The translations under genes were made by a program, and so were the position numbers. From positions 207,664 to 271,663 of the forward strand of contig JAFXXQ010000047.1 in the NCBI GenBank assembly GCA_017542145.1: DNA of 64,000 bases, written 5' to 3'. Shown here one piece after another: positions 1 to 8,153 of the stretch (its first letter is position 1; each line of letters opens with the position of its first letter). Source of the stretch: Bacteroidaceae bacterium. Lineage in GTDB: Bacteria; Bacteroidota; Bacteroidia; Bacteroidales; Bacteroidaceae. The notes under the pieces are model-generated. The model was given only the letters and a program-made list of their open reading frames with translations, made no database searches and had not been told where the DNA came from.

Positions 1-115
1 CGCCTTCGTCGTAAAGGTTTTTGATTGTTCCGTTGTGTTAATTGACTGTTGTTTTTGGGTTCCACTTCGTCGCGATGACGCGGTGGAACTTTTTATGAGC
101 GTAGCCCGCAGGGAC

Positions 116-195
116 AGGGTAACAAGGTAACAGGTAACACGGTAACAAGGTTACAGGTAACAGGGTAACAAGGTTACAGGTAACAGGGTAACATT
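116..195. repeat. GGTAACA tandem repeat, intergenic
   Basis: The stretch is made of imperfect units GGTAACA, GGTTACA and GGTAACAGG repeated about ten times. It lies in the non-coding region before the first gene. The remainder of 1-381 holds no gene that I can see, apart from the promoter at 271-302. The array resembles the GTCAACA arrays found elsewhere in the window in unit length and composition. Confidence 0.85.
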
Positions 196-270
196 CTTGA
201 GATAGTCAACCCTGCACAACCCTTCCCCCCGATGCCCACTTTTATTCATAATGTTAAATTATTATTATTT

Positions 271-302
271 CTTGCAAATCCATTTTGCGCTCACTACCTT
301 TG
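271..302 (+). promoter_or_regulatory. Bacteroidales-type promoter
   Basis: CTTG at 271-274 and TACCTTTG at 295-302 are 20 bases apart. This matches the known -33/-7 consensus of the primary Bacteroidales sigma factor. It lies 80 bases before the SUFU-domain gene at 382. Confidence 0.7.
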
Positions 303-381
303 TAACGTCATCTATCGGAAGATGTGAATGACAAGTTTTTTGAGAGTGTTTCTTTAAGCTTAAACCAAAATTAATGCTAAA

Positions 382-1158
382 ATGAAAAAAGGATTTCTAT
401 TACTGTTTTTCTTGTTGCTCACTACTTCCGTATTCGGAAAGCAGGGTTCTGATATGATGCTTCATTCAAACGGGCCTATCGCTATGGGATTGTTCGGATT
501 ATTTCATATCGGTACAGAAAAAAAGCCTAAAACGGCAATGTATTCAGTCGAAGAGATGGATAGGATTGAAGCCTATATTGAAAAAAACTTCGGCAAGATA
601 GACTATATCTTACATGATGAGTCGTCGAATGATGTGCATATTGATATTTGTGTGATTCCACCAAGCGAAACACGTGACTATTACACCTTGGTGACAATGG
701 GCATGGGAGCCAAAAAGATGAAGGTACCCTACTTTTTGGCAGAACAGCGCCTTCATCGTGCGGAATTAGTGCTCTTCCTGCCCTCAACCTGGCAAATGAC
801 AGACGAAGCTTTTTCAGATGAAAAATGGTATTGGCCTATTCGTATGATTAAGACACTTTCTGTTTTGCCATTTTATGAGAAGAATTGGCTGGGAAAGGGT
901 CATACCGTTGGATCTGAAAATGCTTTTGCTGAAAACACGGAATTGTGCGGAGTTATTCTTGACACTCCTAAGGCCATCGCTCAACAACCAGAAAGATTCT
1001 GCTTATCAAAAGGAAAGCCTGTCAATTTCTATCAAATAATACCTGTATATCAAAATGAAATTGATTACAAAGAAAAGAACAGGGCTGAAGCATTACTGAC
1101 GTTATTGAGAGAGATTAGCCCCGTCATTGATGTACAGCGAAAAAGCGTTTGCCCATAA
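382..1158 (+). CDS. Secreted suppressor-of-fused (SUFU) domain protein
   Basis: The 258-residue product begins with a signal peptide (residues 1 to about 19, cleavage near VFG). The rest looks like a bacterial SUFU domain (PF05076 type). I see the family-like strings DIDICVIPPSETRDYYTLVT, RAELVLFLPS, WYWPIRMIKTL, NWLGKGHT and NFYQIIPVY, and a C-terminal R-K-S-V-C. Bacterial SUFU proteins are often encoded near toxins as immunity-type proteins, but no toxin partner is visible here. A signal peptide on this fold is unusual because most relatives are cytosolic. A promoter at 271-302 supports the start. The end overlaps the upstream extension of the next reading frame, but not its likely start at 1184. 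Confidence 0.7.
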   Translation: MKKGFLLLFFLLLTTSVFGKQGSDMMLHSNGPIAMGLFGLFHIGTEKKPKTAMYSVEEMDRIEAYIEKNFGKIDYILHDESSNDVHIDICVIPPSETRDYYTLVTMGMGAKKMKVPYFLAEQRLHRAELVLFLPSTWQMTDEAFSDEKWYWPIRMIKTLSVLPFYEKNWLGKGHTVGSENAFAENTELCGVILDTPKAIAQQPERFCLSKGKPVNFYQIIPVYQNEIDYKEKNRAEALLTLLREISPVIDVQRKSVCP

Positions 1159-1183
1159 TCAGCCGTATGCAACATCTCCCGTA

Positions 1184-1600
1184 ATGGAAAAAAATCCAAC
1201 CGAAAACGCTTACGTAAAAGAGGGTAAGCGCGTGGCGGCGGAGCGGATAAGCAAGCTGAAGGAGGGGGAAATCTTTGTCTTCGGCAGCAACAAGAGCGGC
1301 TGTCATGGAGGCGGAGCGGCTTACTTTGCCTACAGGCAGTTCGGCGCCGTGTGGGGCGAGGGCGAAGGGCTGTTCGGGCAGAGCTATGCTCTGCCGACGA
1401 TGGAGGGCAAGGCGTCGATGGCTGATGCCGTCGGACGGTTTATCGACTTTGCGCGGCAACATACGGAGTACACCTTCCTGGTGACGGCTATCGGCTGCGG
1501 CATCGCCGGCTACACGCCTGCCGAGGTCGCACCCCTTTTCGCTGAGGCTGTCCCGTTGGAAAACGTCTATCTCCCCGAAAGCTTCTGGAAATATTTATGA
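1184..1600 (+). CDS. A1S_2505-like conserved protein
   Basis: The 138-residue cytosolic protein contains GEIFVFGSNKSGCHGGGAA near its start, followed by GLFGQSYALPT and TAIGCGIAGYTP. These motifs are typical of a small conserved family labelled A1S_2505-like (phage non-structural) proteins, whose biochemical role is unknown to me. The glycine-rich strings suggest a nucleotide-type ligand pocket, which is inference. The frame is open upstream to 1127, overlapping the previous gene. ATG 1184 is preferred because it leaves the family motif near the N-terminus and clears the SUFU gene. It sits 25 bases after that gene, so the two may be co-transcribed. Confidence 0.6.
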   Translation: MEKNPTENAYVKEGKRVAAERISKLKEGEIFVFGSNKSGCHGGGAAYFAYRQFGAVWGEGEGLFGQSYALPTMEGKASMADAVGRFIDFARQHTEYTFLVTAIGCGIAGYTPAEVAPLFAEAVPLENVYLPESFWKYL

Positions 1601-1605
1601 AAGTT

Positions 1606-1635
1606 AGTTCATAGCTCATAATTCATAGTTCATAT
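1606..1635. repeat. TTCATAGTTCATAA-type intergenic repeat
   Basis: Units of AGTTCATA and AATTCATA occur in tandem between the A1S_2505-like gene and the first propeller gene. Related arrays occur at 4312, 7969, 12669, 13372, 33425 and 52325, always at gene junctions. Confidence 0.75.
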
Positions 1636-1690
1636 TACTCCTTTCATCATTCGCCTATGTGCGTCATCTTGCATTTTTTAACGCTTTTTT

Positions 1691-1722
1691 CTTGTAATTT
1701 ATAAGCTGGAAGTGTATTTTTG
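1691..1722 (+). promoter_or_regulatory. Bacteroidales-type promoter of the redox block
   Basis: CTTG at 1691-1694 and TATTTTTG at 1715-1722 are spaced 20 bases apart, fitting the Bacteroidales -33/-7 consensus. It lies 29 bases before the ATG at 1752. It is the only clear promoter I see ahead of the block 1752-17969, so much of the block may be one transcript. Confidence 0.7.
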
Positions 1723-1751
1723 CACCCGAATGATAATTAAAAGGTAAAAAC

Positions 1752-3194
1752 ATGAGCCGACGTGCCACGACCCTTGCCACGCTGGCTACCGCTATCCTCT
1801 GGGTGGCGGTGGTGGTATGGTGGCACGTGGATAACCCTTCGCGGAGCTTTAGGACTTCTGAACCAGGCGCAGACATGCGTCCTGAGGGTACGGCACGCAA
1901 GGCGGACGACGTGAGAATCGGCGAATTCTTCATGGCGCACGAGGGCGTGGCGCAGCCATCCGCTTCGCTTGCCGACGCGTGGGCGGGCTTCCGCGGCCCC
2001 GACAGGACGGGCATCGTGACGCACACATCGCCCATCCGCTTGAAGGAGGGCGACTTCGAAACGCTTTGGACGGTGGAGACGGGCGAAGGGCATGCGGCAC
2101 CTGCCGTATGGCACGGACGGGTGTACGTGCTGGATTACGACGAGCATCTGTCGAGCGACGCCCTTCGTTGCTTGAACCTGGCGACGGGCGAGGAGCTGTG
2201 GCGACGCTGGTATCGCGTCCCCATGAAGCGCAACCACGGCTTCAGCCGCACCATACCCGCCATATCGTCCGACGGGCAGGTGGTGACCATAGGGCCGGAG
2301 GGTCACGTGATGGTGTGCGACGCCACCACGGGCAACCTGCTATGGACAAAGGACATGAAGAAACAATACGGTTCGGAGGTGCCCTTCTGGTATGCGGGCC
2401 AATGCCCGCTGATCAACGGCGACGAACTCATCCTGGCTCCGGCAGGAAAGGACACCCTGATGGTGGGCATCGACGTGAAGACGGGGAAGACGTGCTGGTG
2501 GACGCCCAACGAGGCGGGGCTGAAGATGTCCCACTCGTCGGTCATGCCCATGACGCTGGGCGGCACACGTACCTACGTCTATGCTGGCGTGGGAGGCGTG
2601 TGCGGCATAGCTGCCGAGGGCGAAGGACGCGGACGTATGCTTTGGAAGACAGGGGGCTGGCAGCCTTCGGTCATCGCCCCGTCGCCCATGCAGATTGACG
2701 ACCACCGTGTGCTGCTCGTGGCTGGCTACGGAGCAGGTGGCGCCTTGCTTGAGGTGGGGCGCACGGGAACGACGTGGACGGCCAGGATAGCCGATCAGTA
2801 TAAGGCGGAACAGGGACTCAGCAGCGAACAGCAGACGCCCATCCTCTACGGGGGCGACATGATCCTGACCATCCTGCCGAAGAACGGAGGCGGCATGCGC
2901 GAACGCATCTGCATCTACAAGCCGACAGACCTCCACCATGTGGTGTGGAACTCGGCCAGCGACGAGCGTTTCGGCCTCGGCCCGTATGTGGTGATCGACG
3001 GAAAACTGTTCGTACTGAAAGAGAGCGGCGAGCTCTATGTCTATCAGCTGGGTAAGGAGTCGATGACGCTTCTGCGCCACCAGACGATAATCCCCGACGG
3101 CGCCGATGCCTGGGGCCCGATGGCGTATGCCGACGGCATGTTGCTGCTGCGCGACGCGACGAAGATTAAATGCTTGAAAATAACAGATGATTAA
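1752..3194 (+). CDS. Membrane-anchored PQQ-like beta-propeller protein
   Basis: The 480-residue protein has one N-terminal membrane segment (about residues 7-24), probably an uncleaved signal anchor. The rest is a PQQ-like (BamB/quinoprotein-type) beta-propeller. AWAGFRGPDRTGIV opens the domain, and blade motifs follow such as LNLATGEELW, DATTGNLLW and DVKTGKTCWW. The domain should face the periplasm. Whether it binds PQQ cannot be told. The propeller may serve only as a scaffold, as in BamB. It is the first gene of a co-directional block with ferredoxins and NADH-dehydrogenase-like subunits, and a promoter lies 29 bases upstream. It ends shortly before an AATTGATAATTGAC repeat. Confidence 0.8.
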   Translation: MSRRATTLATLATAILWVAVVVWWHVDNPSRSFRTSEPGADMRPEGTARKADDVRIGEFFMAHEGVAQPSASLADAWAGFRGPDRTGIVTHTSPIRLKEGDFETLWTVETGEGHAAPAVWHGRVYVLDYDEHLSSDALRCLNLATGEELWRRWYRVPMKRNHGFSRTIPAISSDGQVVTIGPEGHVMVCDATTGNLLWTKDMKKQYGSEVPFWYAGQCPLINGDELILAPAGKDTLMVGIDVKTGKTCWWTPNEAGLKMSHSSVMPMTLGGTRTYVYAGVGGVCGIAAEGEGRGRMLWKTGGWQPSVIAPSPMQIDDHRVLLVAGYGAGGALLEVGRTGTTWTARIADQYKAEQGLSSEQQTPILYGGDMILTILPKNGGGMRERICIYKPTDLHHVVWNSASDERFGLGPYVVIDGKLFVLKESGELYVYQLGKESMTLLRHQTIIPDGADAWGPMAYADGMLLLRDATKIKCLKITDD

Positions 3195-3207
3195 GCGCTT
3201 TTGGCGC

Positions 3208-3243
3208 AATTGATAATTGATAATTGACAATTGATAATTATCC
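3208..3243. repeat. TTGATAA/TTGACAA intergenic repeat
   Basis: Five imperfect AATTGATAATTGACA units fill most of the gap between the first two genes of the redox block. The same word family recurs inside the ABC permease at about 15530-15562. Confidence 0.75.
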
Positions 3244-3258
3244 ATTAACGAAGTTATC

Positions 3259-4314
3259 ATGGAAGAAGAGAAAGAAAAAAAACAGACTTCACGCAGAAAG
3301 TTCCTGAAGATTGGAGGCTCGGTGGTGGTAGGTGCTGCCATAGCGGGAGCTGCCGGACGCAGCCTCTGGAAGATGGTTACCGACCCGGGCAAGCTGTTCT
3401 ATGGGGGGTCAACGGGTCAACAGGCGGGCGGGTCAACAAGTCAACGGGATGGCGGGTCAACGGGCTGGCAGCAGACGGGAGGCTTCGCAACCGAGGAGGA
3501 GATAACGGCCTTCGAGGTGGACGAAACCCGTCAGCTCATCCTCGCGGCCTCGGAAGGCTCGGTGGCACTCTACTCCACCAAAGGTGCCCTCACACTCCGT
3601 TTTCCCCTTCCTTCCGAACGCGGGACGGTACGCGACATGGCTGTCGGTGATGGCCTCATCTATGTGCTCCACCCCACGTGCATAGGGGTTTATGACTTCG
3701 ACGGCAGGGAGGTGAGGTCATGGGAGGCATGTAGCGAAACGGCCGACCATTGCGGCATCGCCGTCACCCGCAACGGCGTGTTCGTTACCGACGCCGGAGC
3801 AAAGAACATCTGCCTCTATGGACACGACGGCTCGATGAAACGCTTCATCAACAGCCCCAAGGGCTTCGTGGTGCCGAGCTATTCGTTCGGCATAGCTCAT
3901 CTGGGCGACGACATCTATTGCTCGAATCCCGGACGTCACCTCGTGGAGCATTACTCGGCCGAGGGGGACTTTGTCGGCTCGTTCGGGCAGGCGGGTACCG
4001 CCGACGGAGCCTTCTGCGGATGCTGCAACCCCGTCCACATCGCCTTCACCCCGACAGGCGACATGCTGACAAGCGAGAAGGGACGTCCCCGCATCAGCTG
4101 CTTTGCTGCTGACGGGACATTCCGCAGCACCCTGCTGAATGCCCCTGAGCTGGGTGGTGGGCACGACGCATACGACATCAAGGTCATCGGAAGCCGTCTG
4201 GCTGTAGCGAAAGGAAAGAATGTTGCGTTCTACCAGTATGGCGGCCCTCATACTGCGGCAACAGGGCTCTGCGGCAAGTGCACGGCACCATGCCCGCTGA
4301 AAGTAACCATTTAG
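3259..4314 (+). CDS. Twin-arginine-leader NHL-like propeller with C-terminal Cys motif
   Basis: The 351-residue protein starts with a twin-arginine leader (S-R-R-K-F-L-K at residues 11-17, followed by a hydrophobic stretch to about 40). It then has a six-bladed NHL/6-bladed propeller-like body with strings such as DGREVRSW, HDGSMKRF and SAEGDFVGSFG. It ends in CGKCTAPCPLKVTI, a ferredoxin-like cysteine cluster at the very C-terminus that could ligate part of an Fe-S centre. Residues about 50-72 are low-complexity and encoded by GGGTCAAC repeats (3407-3475). Tat export suggests folding or cofactor loading before transport. It sits between a PQQ-like propeller and a Tat ferredoxin, which fits an electron-transfer role (inference). 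Confidence 0.7.
   Translation: MEEEKEKKQTSRRKFLKIGGSVVVGAAIAGAAGRSLWKMVTDPGKLFYGGSTGQQAGGSTSQRDGGSTGWQQTGGFATEEEITAFEVDETRQLILAASEGSVALYSTKGALTLRFPLPSERGTVRDMAVGDGLIYVLHPTCIGVYDFDGREVRSWEACSETADHCGIAVTRNGVFVTDAGAKNICLYGHDGSMKRFINSPKGFVVPSYSFGIAHLGDDIYCSNPGRHLVEHYSAEGDFVGSFGQAGTADGAFCGCCNPVHIAFTPTGDMLTSEKGRPRISCFAADGTFRSTLLNAPELGGGHDAYDIKVIGSRLAVAKGKNVAFYQYGGPHTAATGLCGKCTAPCPLKVTI
3407..3475. repeat. GGTCAAC repeat inside coding sequence
   Basis: Units of GGGTCAACGGGTCAACAGG and related words are translated in frame as Gly-Ser-Thr-Gly-Gln-Gln-type residues just after the leader of the NHL-like protein. This is the left-arm type of the palindromic element found whole in aroA. No matching right arm is visible here. 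Confidence 0.75.
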
Positions 4315-4345
4315 TTCATAGTTCACAATTCATAATTCATAGTTG
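4312..4345. repeat. TTCATAGTTCACAATTCAT intergenic repeat
   Basis: Four or five TTCATA/TTCACA units occupy the whole gap between the NHL-like gene and the ferredoxin gene, beginning at the stop codon. Confidence 0.75.
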
Positions 4346-4921
4346 ATGAAGAAGGAAAAACGTTTACATAGTCCGATGGAGCGGCGGGAGTTCCTGCGCA
4401 CCTGCGGAAGCCTGATTGCCGGCGGCAGCCTGGTGGGTCTGGGCGGCGTGCTGGGCAGCAAGGCATCGGCCGTCGAAGGCGAGATGATGTGGCAGATTGA
4501 CCCCGAACGTTGCCTCCAATGCGGGCGATGCGAGACGGAATGCGTGATGAGGGTATCGGCCGTGAAGTGCTTCCACGCCAACCAGGTATGTGGCTATTGC
4601 GACCTCTGCGGAGGCTACTACCGCGAGGGAGTGAAGGAACTCAACACGGCGGCCGAGAACATGATGTGCCCCACGGGCGCCATCAAGCGACGTTTCATCG
4701 AAGAGCCCTACTTCGAATACACCATCGACGAGGCTCTCTGCACCGGCTGCGGAAAGTGTGTGAAGGGTTGTTCGTCGTTCGGCAACGGCTCGCTATTCCT
4801 GCAGATTCAGCAGGAACTTTGCCTGCAATGCAACGAATGTGCCATCGCGAAGGTTTGCGTGTCGGGTGCCATCCAGCGTGTACCTGTCGGAACCGCCTAT
4901 AAATTGAAAGACCATGCCTGA
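4346..4921 (+). CDS. Twin-arginine-leader multi-cluster ferredoxin
   Basis: The 191-residue protein has a Tat leader (E-R-R-E-F-L-R at residues 12-18, hydrophobic to about 36). About sixteen cysteines follow in ferredoxin spacing: C56/59/62/66, C82/85/88 with C108-Pro, C132/135/138/142 and C159/162/165/171. This is enough for up to four [4Fe-4S] clusters. The layout resembles periplasmic NapG/NrfC/DmsB-type electron-transfer subunits. The ATG at 4346 is preferred over a TTG one codon upstream, and Met11 is another possible start. It overlaps the next gene by 8 bases, implying tight coupling with the membrane polyferredoxin, as in NapG-NapH pairs. Confidence 0.85.
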   Translation: MKKEKRLHSPMERREFLRTCGSLIAGGSLVGLGGVLGSKASAVEGEMMWQIDPERCLQCGRCETECVMRVSAVKCFHANQVCGYCDLCGGYYREGVKELNTAAENMMCPTGAIKRRFIEEPYFEYTIDEALCTGCGKCVKGCSSFGNGSLFLQIQQELCLQCNECAIAKVCVSGAIQRVPVGTAYKLKDHA

Positions 4922-6146
4922 GATCTCCTTTGCCGCCACCATCCTTCCGGCCGTGGCACGATTCCCCAAGCCGGACTTTACGTCGGGATACCAATACCCC
5001 ACGATTGTCCATAGCGTTCCGTGGGAGACGTTCTGGTCGTGGGTGGACATCGGGCTCCTTGTGGTCATGATGAGCCTTGTGGCCTGGGCCGTACATCGTC
5101 GGCGGAGCCGTGGCGTGGTGGTGGGCGTCAGCATCGTCTCGGTACTCTATTTCGGTTTTTTCCGTACGGGCTGTGTGTGTAGTGTGGGCTCCATTCAGAA
5201 TGTGGTGCTTGCTCTTACGGATAGTGGCTACAGGCTGCCAATCACAGTATTGCTGATTTTCCTGCTGCCGCTCATATTTGCCTTGTTCTTCGGTCGCGTA
5301 TTCTGTGCGGGTGTCTGCCCCATGGGAGCGTTGCAAGAGCTGGTGAACGTCCGGGGGTGGCGTCTTTCGCGAGCTGTGAGCTGGGCGCTGGGCTTCATCC
5401 CGTGGGTGTATCTGGCTTTTGCCATCCTCTATGCCGCTACGCGGAGTCAGTTCATCATCTGCCGCTTTGACCCCTTCGTGGGCATCTTCAGGATGGGGGG
5501 CGACATGGGAATAATCATCTTCGGCGTGCTGCTGCTCATCCTGTCGGTATTCGTGGGACGTCCGTTCTGTCGCTTCCTCTGCCCCTATGGGGTATTGCTG
5601 GGGGTGGTGAGCCGTGTGGCGCGACGGAAGGTGGAAGTGACCGACAGTAAGTGTATCAACTGCCGGCTCTGCCACCATGCCTGTCCCGTCGATGCCATCC
5701 GCCAGCCGAACGAGGCCAAGGTGGCCGAGCGTCGAACAACGGGTGCCCGTCGTGTGGCGCTCTACCTGCTGTTGCTGCCCCTGCTCACCGTGGGCGGAGG
5801 ACTGCTGCTGCAGTCGCAGAGCGATACGCTCAGCATGGCCCATCGCGACGTCTGGCTCTATGCGCAGCTCACAGCCGATGAGCAGCCCGACGTCCTGACG
5901 GCCGAGGTAGAGGCCTTTCACGAGATGGGGCGTTCGATGGACGAGCTGGAGGCATCGGTCCAGGAGGTCAAGAAGAGCTATCGTCTTTGGTCGGCCCTGG
6001 CCGGAGGGCTCATCGGCTTCGTGCTGGGATGCAAGCTCATACGGCTCTCACTCAAGCGTACACGCAATACGTATGAGGTAGAGCCGTCAGCCTGCGTGGC
6101 CTGCGGAAAGTGTTTCAACTATTGTCCCTTGAAAAGTCAACTATAA
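4914..6146 (+). CDS. NosR/NapH-like membrane polyferredoxin
   Basis: The 410-residue integral membrane protein has about seven membrane spans (near 43-60, 68-84, 109-127, 155-175, 199-215, 281-299 and 355-372). It carries the paired CxxxCP motifs of the NosR/NapH/YccM family (C131-C135 and C219-C223), a cytosolic-type ferredoxin site C247/C250/C253/C257, and a C-terminal C-x2-C-x2-C-x3-C-P site near 393-404. Such proteins pass electrons across or along the membrane to periplasmic acceptors. The first 8 bases overlap the Tat ferredoxin gene and the next gene begins 7 bases later, so the three are one translational unit. The substrate oxidoreductase is not identified. Confidence 0.88.
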   Translation: MPEISFAATILPAVARFPKPDFTSGYQYPTIVHSVPWETFWSWVDIGLLVVMMSLVAWAVHRRRSRGVVVGVSIVSVLYFGFFRTGCVCSVGSIQNVVLALTDSGYRLPITVLLIFLLPLIFALFFGRVFCAGVCPMGALQELVNVRGWRLSRAVSWALGFIPWVYLAFAILYAATRSQFIICRFDPFVGIFRMGGDMGIIIFGVLLLILSVFVGRPFCRFLCPYGVLLGVVSRVARRKVEVTDSKCINCRLCHHACPVDAIRQPNEAKVAERRTTGARRVALYLLLLPLLTVGGGLLLQSQSDTLSMAHRDVWLYAQLTADEQPDVLTAEVEAFHEMGRSMDELEASVQEVKKSYRLWSALAGGLIGFVLGCKLIRLSLKRTRNTYEVEPSACVACGKCFNYCPLKSQL

Positions 6147-6153
6147 GCAACAC

Positions 6154-7968
6154 ATGAAAAAAGGCATCTATAGGAACATAGCTTTGGTGACTACCGCCTT
6201 TGCCGTAGCTGTCATCACCATGATGGGTGTCAGCTGGTGGCAGATGCGTAAGGCCACACCACTCAAGACCGAGGTGATGGAGACGCTCAGGCAGCTGAGC
6301 GACACGAATGCCGACAACGAAACGCTGGCCGAGCAAGTCCGCGAGCTCGACCTGCTGTCGCGAAAGGCTTACTTCACCCAGGAGAGTCAGCTGAAGAAAG
6401 GTGGCTGGATACTCTGTGCCATGGCGGCCGTGATAGCGTTCAGCCTGCGGATGTATTATAAGGATACGAAGCAACTGCCCGACAAAGACCTCGACCCCAT
6501 CGACGAATGGCTGACCAAGAGCCGTGCCCGCCGCTATCTCGGATGGGGGGTAGGCGCTATCGTGGCCATAGGACTGATAGTCGTGACCATGAACGGAGTG
6601 AAAGAGAGGAAACTGGCGGAAGTCAACAGGTCAACAGGTCAACAGGTCAACAAGCTGGCGGATGATAGTCCTGAATCAGAGCCGACGACGGAGCTTTCAT
6701 CTGATAGCCTGGAAGGCGACAGGTCAACAGATCAACAGGCTGGCAGGCTGGCAGATCAACAGAAATCTGACAGCCTGGAAGAGAAGTCTGACAGCCTGAA
6801 AGTCCCTGCTCCGCCCCCTCTGCCCAAGCTCACGTGGAACGGCTTCCGTGGCACGGGCAGCACGGGACGCTCGGCTGCCCGCGGCCTCCCCACCTCGTGG
6901 AATCTGGGTAACGGCAAAAACATCCTCTGGCAAACACCCGTTCCTCGACATGGCTATAACTCACCCGTCATCCACGGACGCAACATCTTCATCACGGGTG
7001 CCGACAGCGAGAAACGCGAACTCTACTGCTTCGACCTCTGGACGGGCGAACTGCTGTGGACCGTAGCTGCCACCGGCATCACAGGGTCGCCAGCCCAGAT
7101 GCCCGACGTCTCCGCCGACACAGGCCTGGCCGCCTCTACCGTAGCCACCAACGGCAAGCAGGTTTGCGCCATCTTCGCGACTGGCGACATCCTCTGTACC
7201 GATATGGAGGGCAGACGCCTCTGGGCCAAGAACCTCGGCGTCCCCGACAACCACTATGGCTTTGCCTCGTCGCCGCTGATGTATGGAAACACGTTGATTA
7301 TCCAGTACGACAACAACGATGCCTCGCGGCTCATCGCCCTTAGTGCATCGTCGGGGCGTGAGCTATGGAGCAAGAGCCGCAAGGACAAGATTGCCTGGAG
7401 TTCGCCCATCCTTGCCAAGGTGGGCAGCCAGCAGGCCGTCATCGTCATGGGCAATCCCGCCGTAACCGCCTACAAGGTGTCCGACGGCGAGGAGCTCTGG
7501 CGTGTGGAGTGTCTGAGCGGCGAGGTGGGCGCCAGCCCCTGCACGGCCGACGGCATCATCTATGCCGCCAGCGAATATGCCACCTGCGTGGCCATCCGTG
7601 CTGCCGACGGCGAGACGCTTTGGGAGGCTGGCGACTGTCTGCCCGAGTGCTCCAGCCCCGTGGCAACGAAGGACAAGCTCTACGTGGCCACCAGCTATGG
7701 TGCTGTCTGTGCCTACGATGCCGCTACCGGCGAGGTCGTCAAACAGCACGAGCTGACCACACCCTTCTACTCATCGCCCGTCATCGCCGACGGCAAGGTG
7801 TGGATTTTCAGCAACAGCGGCAAGTGCTACATCTTCTCTGCCGGCAAGGACTTCCGTCTCATCACCAGTTTCGACACCGGTGAACAGACCTTCGCCACCC
7901 CAGCTTTTTCGGACAGCATGATGGTTGTCCGTTCCGACAAGAGCCTATATGCAATCAAGAAGAAATAA
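6154..7968 (+). CDS. Three-span membrane PQQ-like beta-propeller protein
   Basis: The 604-residue protein has three predicted membrane segments (about 9-27, 84-101 and 128-147) and a PQQ-like beta-propeller from about 226 to the end. The propeller opens with LTWNGFRGTGSTGRSA, and its blades include DLWTGELLWTV, SASSGRELW, KVSDGEELW and DAATGEVV. A hydrophilic linker (about 158-216) is encoded by repeats at 6621-6801 and is rich in Ser, Asp, Glu and Gln. The propeller is expected on the periplasmic side. The start is 7 bases after the polyferredoxin stop, so it belongs to the same unit. A role as scaffold or electron-transfer partner is inference. Confidence 0.8.
   Translation: MKKGIYRNIALVTTAFAVAVITMMGVSWWQMRKATPLKTEVMETLRQLSDTNADNETLAEQVRELDLLSRKAYFTQESQLKKGGWILCAMAAVIAFSLRMYYKDTKQLPDKDLDPIDEWLTKSRARRYLGWGVGAIVAIGLIVVTMNGVKERKLAEVNRSTGQQVNKLADDSPESEPTTELSSDSLEGDRSTDQQAGRLADQQKSDSLEEKSDSLKVPAPPPLPKLTWNGFRGTGSTGRSAARGLPTSWNLGNGKNILWQTPVPRHGYNSPVIHGRNIFITGADSEKRELYCFDLWTGELLWTVAATGITGSPAQMPDVSADTGLAASTVATNGKQVCAIFATGDILCTDMEGRRLWAKNLGVPDNHYGFASSPLMYGNTLIIQYDNNDASRLIALSASSGRELWSKSRKDKIAWSSPILAKVGSQQAVIVMGNPAVTAYKVSDGEELWRVECLSGEVGASPCTADGIIYAASEYATCVAIRAADGETLWEAGDCLPECSSPVATKDKLYVATSYGAVCAYDAATGEVVKQHELTTPFYSSPVIADGKVWIFSNSGKCYIFSAGKDFRLITSFDTGEQTFATPAFSDSMMVVRSDKSLYAIKKK
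6621..6801. repeat. GTCAACAGG array plus palindrome core inside coding sequence
   Basis: Four GTCAACAG units open the array. A core follows (GATGATAGTCCTGA ... ACGGAGC ... TTCATCTG, about 6660-6703), then AGGTCAACAGATCAACAG and GGCTGGCAG units, and finally GTCTGACAGCCTG units. The whole stretch is in frame. The core is closely similar to the loop of the perfect inverted repeat at 17970-18068. It encodes the low-complexity linker of the three-span propeller protein. Confidence 0.8.
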
Positions 7969-8006
7969 TTCACAATTCATAGTTCATAATTCATAATGCA
8001 TAATTA
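7969..8006. repeat. TTCATAATTCATAG intergenic repeat
   Basis: Six imperfect TTCATAA/TTCATAG/TTCACAA units directly follow the stop codon of the three-span propeller gene. Confidence 0.75.
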
Positions 8007-8018
8007 AACCTCCGGCGC

Positions 8019-8129
8019 AGTTGGAAATAAACCTCGGCTACAAGCCGAACGTTTTCATTAAGCCAAATGACCAAAGCAAAGTTTGCTTTAGCTTTGGCAT
8101 GGCGAGAAAACGAAGGATGAAATCCAACT
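8019..8129. repeat. Nested palindromic element, intergenic
   Basis: Outer arms AGTTGGA and TCCAACT, middle arms CGTTTTC and GAAAACG, and an inner CCAAAGCAAAG / GCTTTAGCTTTGG hairpin are nested over about 110 bases between the propeller gene and the NuoE-NuoF gene. No reading frame is supported. It looks like another small palindromic repeat element and could affect transcript stability within the block. Confidence 0.65.
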
Positions 8130-8153
8130 AAACCTATAAACCATTTTTCTAAA

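Noticed and set aside
116..195. CRISPR array in the GGTAACA repeat
   Set aside because: Units are 7-10 bases with no unique spacers of regular length, and no cas genes occur in the window.
3259..4921. Tat leaders dismissed as chance
   Set aside because: Three proteins in the window have twin arginine followed by x-F-L-(K/R) and a hydrophobic stretch, two of them in the redox block, so I kept the leader call while noting that TatABC itself is not in this window.
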